The translations under genes and the position numbers were made by a program. The notes under the pieces were generated by a model, which saw only the letters and a program-made list of their open reading frames with translations, was not told where the DNA came from and searched no databases. DNA of 64,000 bases from Motacilla alba alba (Eukaryota; Chordata; Aves; Passeriformes; Motacillidae). Below are positions 40,126-52,300 of this stretch, one piece after another. How positions within the stretch are numbered: position 1 is the stretch's first letter; every line of letters starts with the position of its first letter. The stretch covers positions 27,990,115 to 28,054,114 of the forward strand of contig NC_052018.1 in NCBI RefSeq assembly GCF_015832195.1, read 5' to 3'.

Positions 40126-40435
40126 ACATAGACATAACTAAGATGACAAAATAAAACCCAGACTATTATCTGACACTTTATTCTGTTCATTTGGAAAATA
40201 CACATGGTCTTGTATAAAACTGATTAGTTGGAAGAAAGAAGAAAGGGACATAGAAAAGAGACAGGGATTGTAAGGAGTGGTGCTATATGAAGCAAACACA
40301 TTGCATAAATAATTTTTTTTATTAGATATGAAAAAAAATGCAAGAAAATAGGTGTTCTCGAAGTGTTGAAAGAAAATTCCTTTGAGACAAGTCCAAAGGA
40401 AAAAAGAAGACTGAGAGCATAAGCTAGAGTTCTTA

Positions 40436-40900
40436 GTGCTAACAATGATGAAGACTAAAATAATAAATGGATTAAAATGTTACAATTACAGTACTGGCTG
40501 GAAGGTAGACAAGGAGTCAGATGAACTATTGAAGGACAAGAGTGAGATGTTAATGACAAATGAGGTTCATATTGCCAAGAGGCTGAATGAATCCTTTGCT
40601 AGTGTATGCATGAAAGAATTTGAAGGTCATATTCCACAGCCTGGGATAAATTTTCCTGGTGAAGCAAGTGAAATGCTAAAAGGCTTTATGGTCACAATGA
40701 AGCAGGGAGTAAGGAAATTAGACCTATTAACACTGACATAGTACCAAGCCAGGATAAATTACATCCTGAACATCTTCATGAAACTCTGTAAGAAGCAGCA
40801 GGAACATTTCTGGATTAGGCATTTGTCTGAATACGAGAAAGGAAAATTCCAAGCAACTCACCACAAGCAGCAAAAATAATTTATCATTTAAGTAAAGGAC
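40436..40900 (+). mobile_element. Relic of a second LINE (CR1/L3-like), reverse-transcriptase entry region
   Basis: An open frame to 40,741 reads like the segment before the RT domain of CR1-group LINEs. LLKDKSEMLMTNEVHIAKRL and then LNESFASVCMKE correspond to the family pattern of a G-L-T--EK-AE-LN-FFASVF motif. After the stop, another frame continues with DKLHPEHLHETL, which resembles the conserved GPDGLHPRVLKEL motif, then EAAGTF. Several stops and frame changes follow, so it is inactive. It is in the opposite orientation to the CR1 just upstream and is more diverged from the usual avian CR1, so it is a separate, probably older insertion. The family (CR1, L3 or similar) is inferred. Confidence 0.65.
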
Positions 40901-43900
40901 ATAAATGTTACATGAGTACTACCAATCAAAGCTAAATATTAATTGATCTAATATTCTGAAACATCGATAGGAGAAATACTTCATCATAAGAAATTGCAAC
41001 TTACAGAGATTGTTCAGTATAACAATAAATATGTGGAATCAAAAAGGCATAACTATTATCTCTGGATGTTATTTTAATCAGTGTTATTTCAAGGGACTGG
41101 GGGGATGAATGGCTAAATTATTTGTCAAATATAAAAAAATTAGCGACTTTTGCTTGGGTCTGTTCAGTGAAAAGGCTACTTTAATCAGTCTAATTATAAG
41201 TGGCTACTGGAAAGTCAGTTGCAGTAATCAAAGGCAGCCAGATATACTGATCAATTACTTTGTTATGTACAACCAAATTCAGAAGCAGGTTCTGGGTTGA
41301 ATTAATCTTGTGAAGGTTCTGAGCCACACACCTTAACACATTTGATTTAAAAGGATATGTGTATGGTCTTTTGTGTGTGTGCACATACATGTACATGATC
41401 TGTTTTTATAATATGCCTAACTTAATTTGCATTTATTCTTTTAAGTTTCATACTTACATTCTTGATAAATTGTTATATTTTATATTTTCCTAATGACAAG
41501 TACATTTATTCAATGATTAATGTAAGTGCTAAGAAAGTTTTCAGCAGTAGAGCCCCACTAGAACTTTTCCACCATCACATCATGAAGTTGACAGTATTAG
41601 AATCAGTGGCATGATATATGCTGTGGAAAATACTAAGTACATAAGAGAAGGACACTTGTGATAAACTATTCAGTTTTACTTGTCAGTAGGCACACTTTAT
41701 GGCAGAAGAACAGTTTAGAGATCTAGAGTCAGCATTTCATGATTATCATGAAGTAGCATTGAGGGTAATAATCATGGCAGATTCCAAACATTTCTGGAAG
41801 AATAGCAATACATGTGAAGTCAGGAAAAAGGAAGGAAGAAAAGAAGGAAGCAAGCGAGCAAGCAGGAGGCAATTCAAAATCAGATGTAATGCTAAGATGT
41901 TGGTCAAAAATAAAAGCCTGAAATTTGGGTACAGGTTAGGATTTGGACTGTCTTTTATATTACTGAGGTTACATGGATTGCTTGTGGGGGAAGGTGTATG
42001 TCTATGTAAAGTAGCATTTCTGACAAAACATTAACATATTTATTTAAAGATAATTTAAGGAGAGAAAGTAGAGATTATGATTTTCTTAATTTTGGATGTG
42101 CCAAAACTCATCTTAAAAAAGAGCCTGTAGGATGTAGCACTAAGAATGCTAATGAACAATGAACAGACAAGATATCCAACAAGACCTCCAGCCACTTATA
42201 AGGAAAATAGGTAGAAACACAATAATGAAAAAGATCTAGAGAAAAATCAGTGAAGGCTCCTCTGTAGATTTCTGACCTTTAATTCTCTTCTTGGAGATAA
42301 TTTCCAGCCTAAATAATTAAGGTGAAACATCTCAGTTTATGAGTCAGTTCCATCTACTGAACAGCCATAATCTCAAACCATTTCCAGAGATTTCAGGCCG
42401 GTACAATGTGGTCATCCTAACAATAAATGTCTAATTAGTAAATATCTTCGTATTCAGGTGATGAAAGGTTCTGTAGCTGTAAGACTAGTTTAAAGGTGAA
42501 GCAAAGATCAGGCTCATCTTAGAAACAGAAAGCCAGACAGAGTCTCAGCCTTCGGCTAGTGTAGACAGAGAAGAGTAGAAATGAGAAATAGATGAGTGCT
42601 TAAAATCTAAGCTGCCTGAGAGAAAGAAACTAACCTTTAGAAAGATCTCATTCCCCTTTTCTTCACATAAAACAGCCTGGAGATGCATGTTATATGTCCC
42701 TGGTAACTTTTTCATTTTATAGTCAATTAGCTAGAAACGCTTGATTTCTTTCAAATTGAAAACTCCAAAGCATTACTTTTGGAAAAAAAAAAAAAGTCTG
42801 ATATCAAAACAAAAGCACAAGACCACCACATGACACTTCGGTGGCAGTTTGTCTTTCCCTATATTGTGCAAAAATGAATAATTGAATATTTGCTTGTTAA
42901 TTGCATGGTGTGCTGAGAATGTTCTTGATACATTCTTGTAGAGTTATGTTTCTTAGCTTTTTTTATTTACTAGTACAGCTACATTGTTGATGCATTTGAG
43001 CACAAGTTCAGGCCAACAACACATATTCATATTAAGACTCACAATACAGTTGAGGAGATTTTTAAATGTTGCAACGTCTCTTTTTTTTTAAACAATTCAT
43101 TATCATACAATTTTTTATCATTCAATTAACTACTAAAATATATTTTTTCAGATGAAAATATATTTATATTGAGTTCTGAAAAATGATTAAACCCATTTAA
43201 CTGTTTTAAATTTAATCCATTTTAATTGTTTTTCACGATATTTGAGTAGAGGTTTTTGCATAATTATTTCTCCTATTGACTAAAGTCTGAAAAATCTTAC
43301 TTTAAAATTACTGCGATTAACAGAAAAATATGACTAAAAGCAAATTTATATGTGTTGTGATGATGCATTGAAAAAAAGAGATAAAATGAAAGAAGATACT
43401 GCTTCAACCTGAAATAGTAGTGTTTCATTTTAAGAAATGACAGAACCATTCTTTGAAAGCCTCAGTTAAAGCTAGTTAGACAGAAACTAAAGCACACAAC
43501 CTTTTCCTGTTTATGCCATTATATAATTTTCTTTTTCAAAGTAAAACTTGAAATACTCTGGAAACTACCTTTTTTAATCACAGAAGCCTTGAGTTGTAAC
43601 TTAACTGAATTTTCATTAATATAAAGGTTTTGGATTAGTGATCAGTTCAGTATCACCAGATATCTGACAGGAATTTATTTCCAAACATGTGCATAATGTG
43701 TTAGGCTGAAAATTAAAGGCTTCTAATACAATTGAATGTTGATTTGCTTTAAGAGATTCTAAATTAACTCATTTTCTAATACAATTGACTGTTGATTTGC
43801 TTTAAGAGGTTCTGAATTAACTCATTTGTGCTTAAAGTCATATCTGTTTGTATTTAAAGACCTGTTCAACTTTGCAGAACATCCTGTAGCTACAATATGG

Positions 43901-45835
43901 AGAGCTCTAAATTACCTATAAAATTAGTTAATGAAAAAAGGGCATACATGCATATGTAGAATTCCAATGTCAATATTTAAACAAAACCATGGCATATGTC
44001 TTCAAAATTTATTGTCCTGTGGTTTTACTTACAGTAGCAGAAGTCAGAAAAAATGTGAACATAGTGAAGATTAAAGCTAAATATAAATTAATGTATTTCT
44101 TCAGAAAGTTCCTGGTTTGTTTTATTTTTTCTTTCTGGTCCAGCCTGTGAAAACTTGGGTCAGTTCTCATGTATTGAGATAAGCTAATTTACTCCTAACA
44201 AAAATACCAGTCTCAAATACCTTAAAAAATTCCTTCAGGAAGTAGCAATGCAAGAAATTCTTGAACCAAACATATTAGTCAGCTAGATAAAAATGTAGAA
44301 TTATTTTTATTGCACTAAAAAATCTTTCTGTTCTGCTCAATTTTTAGGTTTTATTCCCATTTCCTTTGATTCTCTGTATTAGCTAATACACTTTCTGAGA
44401 ATTTCCTTATTTGAAGCTCATTTTTCATCCAAACCCTTTTTAGAATAGTGTTCTTGTTATAAACTGATTCACAATTACAACACAACTCTCATTGTCATTC
44501 TGTCTGGTTTTAGTGTGATGAATCTATTTTTGTTGTGGCTACCTTGTCATTTTTCCAAAGTCTAATTCCTTTAATTCTAAGTGGAAAAAATGTTCACAGT
44601 GATCTATCAGGATGATACATTTTTTGTTATGTATGACTCTAAAACTTATTATTTGACCCCTTATGTTCTGGGGGAAGAAAGAAATCCTTCATAACCCTAA
44701 TGGATTTGGAAGGAATAGAGGGCTAAATCTCATGGTGAAGTCTGTTCCTTAAATTACATGTAGAGTCTCCTATATATATCCATTCCTCATTGTCATCCTT
44801 ACCAGAGAAAAGGGCCTATAGAACTTGCAAAAACCAAACAGAAAACTCAAGCTTTTTCAAAAGTAAGTTTCTTTCAGTAGAATCTGAAAAATGCCCACCA
44901 ATTAATTGCTCAGAGGTAGCTGACACCTGCAATACACTTTTAAATGTAGGTATTATTTATGATTTGAAATAGTGGCTCATGCTGAGGGGCAGGAATTCAA
45001 TGAACCACAGATTCCTTTTCCAAAACAGAGTTTGTCTCAGGTTCCTGCTTTCTCAGCAAAGGTCTTAAGCTTCTCTAAAATTGTGCAGTCCTCTCCACAA
45101 TGGCAGCAATCTTGTCCTTCTGTCAAAGGATAATTTTACAAGGTCTGGTCCTGTTCAGTCAGTAGCATTATGGCAATATGGAAGAAGAGGACTCCTGCTT
45201 TGTGATTAGTGATAGAGGAAGCAAAAAAATATATCTGCTTTCAAGAAAGCATGGATGTTTTAAAGCTGTAGAAAGAAAAGATGCTACCTGATACGGAGAC
45301 CAGAGTGTGCTGAAGATTTTCAGTCCTTAGTGTGCATAAATCCATCAGGTTATGGAGCACTTTCTGTCAAGCATTTTGTTCTTGGATATTCACATCAGCT
45401 ATGGTATTAATTTCCCTGTCAGCTAAAAAGAAAATGCAAAAGTGCAGTTCCAGTGAAATCAACATATTTTACTTGGTTTTGTATTAAAATTGGGAGACTG
45501 AGGCTGCTTTAGAAAAAAGTCAAAAAGCACCACTATTTGAAGAAACAACACATGGGCAATCTGGATGTATGAACAATTGAAGAAATTTAGACTCCACTAG
45601 ATATTATTTTAAAAATGAAGCATTTTTGAAGAAAAATCTATAAAGATTTAAATATATGTAATTAGAGAGTTAGGGAAAAAACAAAGGAGAATCCCAGAAT
45701 CATTAATTTGAAATATCCCACTGTGTGAAATGTAAACTGACTTGTTTGAAGTTCCATCTATACCTTGTATATCACTAAGGTATGCAAAGGATTAAAACAA
45801 TAGAGAAGAAAAGATAAACCGTATCCTAGGTTTAT
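40901..45835. other. Non-coding AT-rich DNA
   Basis: No gene is recognised. There is a purine-rich AAGGAAGGAAG-type tract near 41,824-41,868, an A-run near 42,783-42,795 and the 53-base tandem duplication described separately. Confidence 0.55.
43721..43826. repeat. 53-base tandem duplication, two copies
   Basis: The 53 bases from 43,721 (TTCTAATACAATTGAATG...) repeat immediately from 43,774 (TTCTAATACAATTGACTG...) with three differences by eye. A third copy is absent. The unit is not low-complexity, so this is a local segment duplication rather than a microsatellite. No coding frame runs through it. Confidence 0.95.
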
Positions 45836-46192
45836 GCAGTGGGTTGATCCTGGCTGGATGCCAGGCACCCACCAAAACCTCTCCATCACTGCCCTCTGCA
45901 ACTGGACACACAGAAAATATACCAAAAGTTCGAGTTAAGGATCATATGAGAGATCACTCACTGAATACCATCATGGGAAAAACAGACTTGAATAGGGGAA
46001 ATTACCTGAATCAAAGTCAGAGCAAGATAATGAGAAGTGAAACTAATCTTAAAAACCCATTACTCCCACTCCTCCCTCTTTCCTGGCTTCTACCTCCCCC
46101 CCAGCGGCACAGGGATACTGGGAATGGGGTTATGGTCAGTTCATCACAGGTTGTCGCTGATGCTGCTTTCTCCTTCCTTCATTTCAGGTCTT
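45836..46192. mobile_element. Avian interspersed repeat, probably LTR-derived
   Basis: The tract starting GCAGTGGGTTGATCCTGGC and running through GATGCCAGGCACCCACC and the later GTTATGGTCAGTTCATCAC matches a high-copy avian repeat that I recall as derived from endogenous retroviruses. I cannot name the family with certainty. The copy looks full of small changes and lacks obvious target duplications, so it is old. Two overlapping open frames inside it are not genes. Orientation is left open. Confidence 0.55.
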
Positions 46193-47989
46193 AATAGTTG
46201 TGGTAAATGCATAATTTTTAAAATATGGACTATGACTGAGTTAATTTCAGATTGTGTCATCTGTTTTTTAAAAAGACTGAAATAGCTGGAAACATTTAAT
46301 GATGATATTTTATATCCTTTTCCCTTGAATACACATCTGAAAAACAGTTTTTAAGTAAAATTAAATGAACATCCAAATATCAATACCTAAAAATATGCTA
46401 TATCTTTTCACAACTGAAAACTGAAACATTGCAACACAAAAGAAAGAACTAGATTTCCATCACTGCTTATGAAAATGCTTTTTTCCTACTTAATGGCTCC
46501 AAGCAAACTCTCTTTTTGAAGGAAGTTTTTAGTACTGCACAACACATTTAAAAAATTCTCTTTATTCCAGGGGACAAAAAAAGCTGAGAAAAGTAAGCCT
46601 AAGAGGCTGTGCTGATGTTATTTTTTTCTGTTATATGTTCAAGAAGGTATTTTCTGTCTATTAATACTGTTCTGCATTTATGGATTTATGGATTTAGTTC
46701 TATTACCTACATCTACTGACAGAAAATCCAGAGTATTTTTATTTTTAAGCTTTACAATAATAATGGGAAGGAAATAAACTGAAAGAATGGAAGAGAAAAA
46801 GAATGTCTGTTAAAATATTTGAATGCAATATTTTATGAAGAGATGTGAATCTTCACTAATGCAAACACAATATTCATGCCTTGCACCATCAGAGTAATAA
46901 GGAATTAAGCATTTGGAGGAAAATAAATATTTTTTTGGCAAGGTTGTTCAGGGTTTTTAGTTTCTTTTATAAAGTGTGAGTGCCCTGAAATTACTCATTT
47001 TGATTTATACATGAGATAGAGCACCTTTACAGTAGAAGTGATGTGATTCCAGCGACCTGTGTGACCAGCAGCCTCCCTGTCTGTATGTAGGATGAGTGTA
47101 TCTGTCTCTTTATATCTCTCAAGCAATCCCTCTTGTCTCTGTCTTTCAAACATCATTAAAAGATAACCTTTTTATTGATTGACATTACTGCTAGTGATGA
47201 AGTTACAGGTTTGTTGAGAGTTCCACTGACTGGTCAAGTATTCATTTGAAAAGGGTCTGAAATTCTCATTAGTACGTCAACTATTTGTGTTATTCTTGAA
47301 AACAGATCGATAAAGGTCTGTGGAATTGCAAAGAGTTTGCAAGGAGGCAAACCAATTGTATAGAACTGCTATAATTAAAAAAAAAAAAATCCCTGAGTGA
47401 CTGCATAAGCCTCTTTCTAGGTATGACTCATCAAGATAAAGGAATTCCTATGATATAGATAGCAAATTATTACAGCAAAGTAACCTGTTATTGTACAGTG
47501 CAATCAACAGATATATGTATCCTAAACTTACTTATTTTCTGTACTTTTTATATCCACTAAGGCTCTGAAAAATCCTAAAATAAAGGATAGGAGATAGAGA
47601 TCTTTGTTAGGACTCTTCCCTCCTACACCACAAAAGAGCATTTCCTATTATTTTACTTATCTGAAATACTTTTCCTGGAAGTACTATAAAACATTCCACT
47701 GAAAACATTTTTAGGGCTGTAAATGGATTTAATACCATTTTTACCCTAAAATCTTACAGAGGACACAGGAATGGAGAGACAAAGCCATGAGAAGAGAACC
47801 TAATCCTCCTCAGCTCATTTAATGAAACTGAAGCAGAAAGATACAATGATCTAGTTAAGCATTTTGCCTTGAGCCTCACTAGGGAGAAACAACCAACCAA
47901 AATAAATAGGCCTTTCTAAATCCATGATCTGACCTGGATCCACCTGTCTAGAAGTGGAAGGAGCATCTTAGCTGGCAGATTGGCTTACT
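46193..47989. other. Non-coding AT-rich DNA
   Basis: I see no gene or recognisable repeat apart from a short ATGGATTT tandem near 46,678-46,695 and an A-run near 47,378-47,389. Confidence 0.55.
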
Positions 47990-48800
47990 TAGTGATTCAC
48001 ACCTTAAGCTAACAAACTTGAGGGATAGGGTCCAAAGCTGTAACACTTGTGTATGAATAAGCAATGGGCTGGACGTTACCTATGAAAGTAATGAGGAATG
48101 TCTTCCAACCCTCCAAAAGGCTGAGCCAAAAGGGTGAGGCAGTCAGCAATGCAGCTGATATGTCTCTATACCAGCAAATGGGAGTAGCTGGAAGTCATGG
48201 TGCAGCTGGAAAGCTATGATGGTTCAGTTCACTGTCATGGAAACTTGGTGGGATGAATCACATTTGCATGCTCTGATCCTGCTGGGGAACAGTAACCCCC
48301 TGACACCTGAAGAAGCAGCAAAGCAAGCTGCAAGCAGTCCAGAAGACTCTTGGAATGTATCGAGGAAAATTTCTTAATTCACTTAATTCATGTGATACAG
48401 CCTGACCAGAAAAATGTTGTTAGCCCTGCGCTTGCCAGCTTACAAGAACTAATTACAGAAGTTAAGTTTGGTGGCAGCCTGGGCTGCAGTGATCATGCCC
48501 TGAGTATGAAAATGGTCAGAGAGCTGGAAAAGCTCTCCTAAGAAAACTCAAAGAAGTTGAGGTTTTTCTCAACTGGAGAGGAGAAGGGTTTGGGAATACT
48601 TCATTGCAGCCTTTAAGTATATAAAGGGAGGCTAAAAAAGAAGATAGAGAAAGAGAATTTTTACCAAGCCCTGTAGCAGCAGGAAAAGGGGAAAGAGCAT
48701 TAAACTGAAAAGGGGTTGGAGGTAAGGAAGAAATGTTTTACAGTGAGAATGGTGACACATTGGAGCACATTGTTTAGGAAAGTTCTGGATGTTCCACCAT
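47990..48800 (+). mobile_element. CR1 LINE with internal deletions (endonuclease parts joined to the 3' part)
   Basis: On the plus strand three CR1 segments follow each other. From about 47,990 to 48,265 the sequence matches the start of the ORF2 apurinic-type endonuclease; ETWWDESH is encoded near 48,237-48,262. From about 48,340 to 48,500 it matches the end of the same domain, with ECIEENFL and then GGSLGCSDH, whose SDH is a catalytic motif of this nuclease fold. From about 48,520 to 48,800 it matches the ORF2 C-terminus and 3' part, including the tract coding around LHCSL and the bases GTAGCAGCAGGAAAAGGG. The middle of the endonuclease and the whole reverse transcriptase are missing, so the copy is non-autonomous. 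The 5' limit is uncertain. Confidence 0.8.
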
Positions 48801-49207
48801 GTTGTTCATCCCACTGAGTTTCAGTGACAGGATCCAGCTTTCCACTTACACAGTGGGTTCCTGCCTCTTGTGTTGGCAGCAATTGTGCAACTTAAAAAAA
48901 CTGATTACACATAAATGCAACTATATATACACAGCTATGGGACTAGAGATCAACATTTTCCCTGATCCAGACTTCTCTATCAAAATTCAGTCTGAATGAA
49001 GACAACTTGATATCTACAAATTTCATATGACCCTCTAGCTAGAGACCATCCTGCACTGAGATATTTCATTCTTCTTTTTCAAAGTGTAACCTTCCTTTCT
49101 GGTGAAGAAAATAATTCAAATTATTTTGTAGTGGAAAGAGAAGTAATAGATTATTTAATATAATAATTTATATCCTGGTCTTGTATCCAAGTCACTTTCT
49201 TAGGCTC

Positions 49208-49377
49208 ATAAAATCATAGAATACTTTGTGTTGGAAGGAACCCACAAGATCACCTAGTTCCAACTCCCCTGCCATGGACAGGGACACCTAGCACTAGATC
49301 AGGTTGCTCAACGCCACATCCAACCTGGCCTTGAACACTTCCAGAGATGGGGCATCAACAGTTTCTCTGGGCAACAA
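49208..49377 (-). mobile_element. CR1 LINE 3' end
   Basis: The plus strand shows AAATCATAGAATACTTTGTG, then TTGGAAGGAACCCACAAGAT and CATCCAACCTGGCCTTGAAC, the reverse complement of the CR1 3' end. The terminal ATTCTATGATTTT-like octamers sit at the left. The copy stops at GGGCAACAA near 49,377, giving a truncation of about 170 bases, which is common for CR1. It lies 400 bases from the plus-strand CR1 and is a separate insertion. Confidence 0.92.
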
Positions 49378-52300
49378 TTTGCATGTGATATATAGAAAGA
49401 GCACTCATAACACAAGGAAAATTATGCTGGACTTCCCTCTCCAACTGTTTGAGCTATACATTTTCTAGAATCTTTGTTTCCTTTTTCTGGTCTAATTTAT
49501 TTGATTTTGTCTTACTTTGTCATGTTCCATTTTAAAAAAATTGAGTGAAGATGATGTGATAGATACCCATGATATCATCATATCAAATATCTTAGTGGTT
49601 AGGACATTTTCTAGCGAAAAAGCACTTCACATAAAGAGAATGTGCACAATGATGTCTAAATATTTAAAAGATTTTTGTTCTCTGGGAACACTGTGAGGAA
49701 ACAAAAATCAGCCCGGAAAATGTTCCAAGGAAATTAATAAAAGTAACTGCAAACAGGATAAATTTTTGTGGTTTTTAACTGAAAAAAAAACCAAACATGT
49801 TTTACAGTGTCTCCAAACTCTTCTCATCACTCTGAAAATATTTCTTCTGCTGAAAATCCCTTCTGTATTTCATTTTTCTGTCATAACATCTAATACTGTA
49901 TAAAATTGTGAAGATGTATTGTCAGCGTAACTGTATGGTACATTTTCCAAAATGCAAAGTAGATCATTGTACCATATAGCTGAATTGAAGGATTCAGATT
50001 AGAATCAGATAAAACGCACTTACTTGAACAAGCTAGTAATTACACTGAATCATGTAATGTGTCTCTAGAGCTACTCTATTCTAGTTTGCTTAAAGAGCAG
50101 CTGACTCTGAAAGCACTGTTTACAAGCCATTCTGTTCGCATATCATATATTTTTCAATATTTATCTCCCATTGTTCCTTACTACTATGAGCATTTGCATG
50201 AAAACGGGATCTTTGTTTTTTGGGAGTGCATCTGCTACTGCCGCTGATTCTCAGCCTGAAGTCATAATCCAGTGTTCGAGACATCAGCCTTACATTTAGA
50301 GGAACCAGATGAATTGTCATTATAAACAAAGTGTAAAAACACCCTCAGATTCTGTCTTCAGATGTGTTTTAAGAAGAGAAACTTGAGAACTCTCAACCAT
50401 GAAATCTATTTTCTTACAAGTGTACATAAGGATGCACAGCTAGGAAAACAGCAAGAAGAACCAGCAACTTCAGTAAAAGGCATGAAGGTACTCCAGGGAG
50501 TTAGGGAACTAGACTGCAGAAAGTGGGTTTTGCTATGGTAACACCACCTACACCTCTTAAGTTCTCTAATGTCTTCAAATCCTATGCTGATTTTACCTTA
50601 TTACGTGAATTTCTTATTCAGAGAAATTCTCACTTACCATGCAGGATTCCAGCAGAGATAATGTCATGACTTTGAGGGGACCAGAGAATTTGCAATACAG
50701 ACAAGGTGCTCTTAAAAAACCCATATTTTTACAGTTGGCTCTGACAGAACATAGATTTATATTTGGATTCAGAGTGTTTCTGATTGTGACTAATGGACTG
50801 GAAATGCCATTCCAGATGCTGATAAAATCATTTGAATAAAAATGCGTGGGGTTTGGTTTGTTTTTTTTTTTTTGGTTTTTTTTTGTTTGTTTTTTTTTTT
50901 AATATTTGAAAAAAAAAAAAAGAAGAAGAAAAAGAAGAGAAGATAAAAGAAAAGAAAATTAATTGTAAGTAGTTATTTAGACTCTTTCTCTACTTGACAC
51001 CAAGAGCCAGTACCTGCTAAGGACAATTTGACATTACCATAGCTTATCTGTCTCTTATCAATTCCCACAGAAATATAAATGATTAGCTTACGGAATTTAA
51101 CATTTTGTTAACTGATGTCTGGTGAGGGAGGTCACATCCCAAGAAATAAATACAAGATGCAGCCTGGGAAATAGAACTGTTTCCTACTTCTTTTGTGACG
51201 CCAGTTAAAGAGCTGTGTGTGGATATATTTTTTGGGCTAAGAGATTACAGCTATACATACAGCCTAGAGAGCATGCAAGTGCGTGGGTAAATACATAAAT
51301 AATATGTAGGCAGAAGGTTAACACATTGATGATTGTTTTGTCATTGCTATTTTACATGTATTTATGTTGAGGAGGAGCTGAACATTCAAAACCTTAAAAT
51401 ATTTAGTCTGAAATTATTTAAATTTTATTATGATGGCAGGTCTCAAACAGTAACAATCAGATTTCTTCCTGTCCATGTCATTTGGTTTTCATTCTCCAGT
51501 TAGAATAAAATTTCAGATGGATTAAGAGAATGAAACACAACCCATTATTATTGCAGTTTCATACTTGTCTACATTCATCACAGCAAATATATTCCTGCTA
51601 GCAAATGTGCAGGGAAAACCAGTCTGGGAGATAGTATGATGTTTTAAATTTACAAACCATACTATTTATGCAGAAAGCATTTCTAAAACTATATTCTGTG
51701 ACTTCTAACAAATTACAATTCTACTGAGGTCTTCTATCAATCATGGTTCACTTTATCAAACTAAAATTTAGATCTGCATTTAGGTAGAGTGGCTTTGTTT
51801 TATCATAACCACGTATAGTTTCACTGCTGTTGACCAGTCTGAATAAGGATTGTAAAGAGCAACCTAAAGCTGCTATCATCTGTTTTCATTTCATCTTTTG
51901 TCTTTTGTAATTTAGCTGTATTTTAGCTGTATTTAATCCTCCTTTCTTTTCTCTTGTAACTGGGTCTGCCTTATTTCTCAACAATGTGATATTACTTGCA
52001 ATTTGGGGATGCAATTCCAAGGGATTTTTCTGCTAGCATTTAAGAAGGAAATAGTGAAATGTATGAAAAGCTGAGAGAAGCTTTGGTGTACTGTAGAGAA
52101 ATTATGTGGACTTTCTGTTACTGAGTGACTGCATTAAATGTTTGACACGTACTTTTTTTAAAAAAAAAACACAACTAATAGCCTTTGTCACGTATCAAAA
52201 GCCTTTCTATTTCAAACTTAAATTATACCATCTACAGTATATGGTCTGGCAGTACCCTGTAATTTCATTCATAAAAGAAACATCTCCAGGCTTAAAAATA

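Noticed and set aside
39776..40135. 119-codon minus-strand open frame as a host gene
   Set aside because: Its sequence is the CR1 ORF2 C-terminus, with a frameshift. It is annotated as part of the mobile element.
45020..45110. Minus-strand KDKIAAIVERTAQF as part of an exon
   Set aside because: The stretch is only about 14 codons before a stop. I recognise no parent protein and see no strong splice sites.
48350..48541. 63-codon plus-strand open frame as a host gene
   Set aside because: It encodes the end of the CR1 endonuclease (GGSLGCSDH) and ends in the 3' part of the same element.
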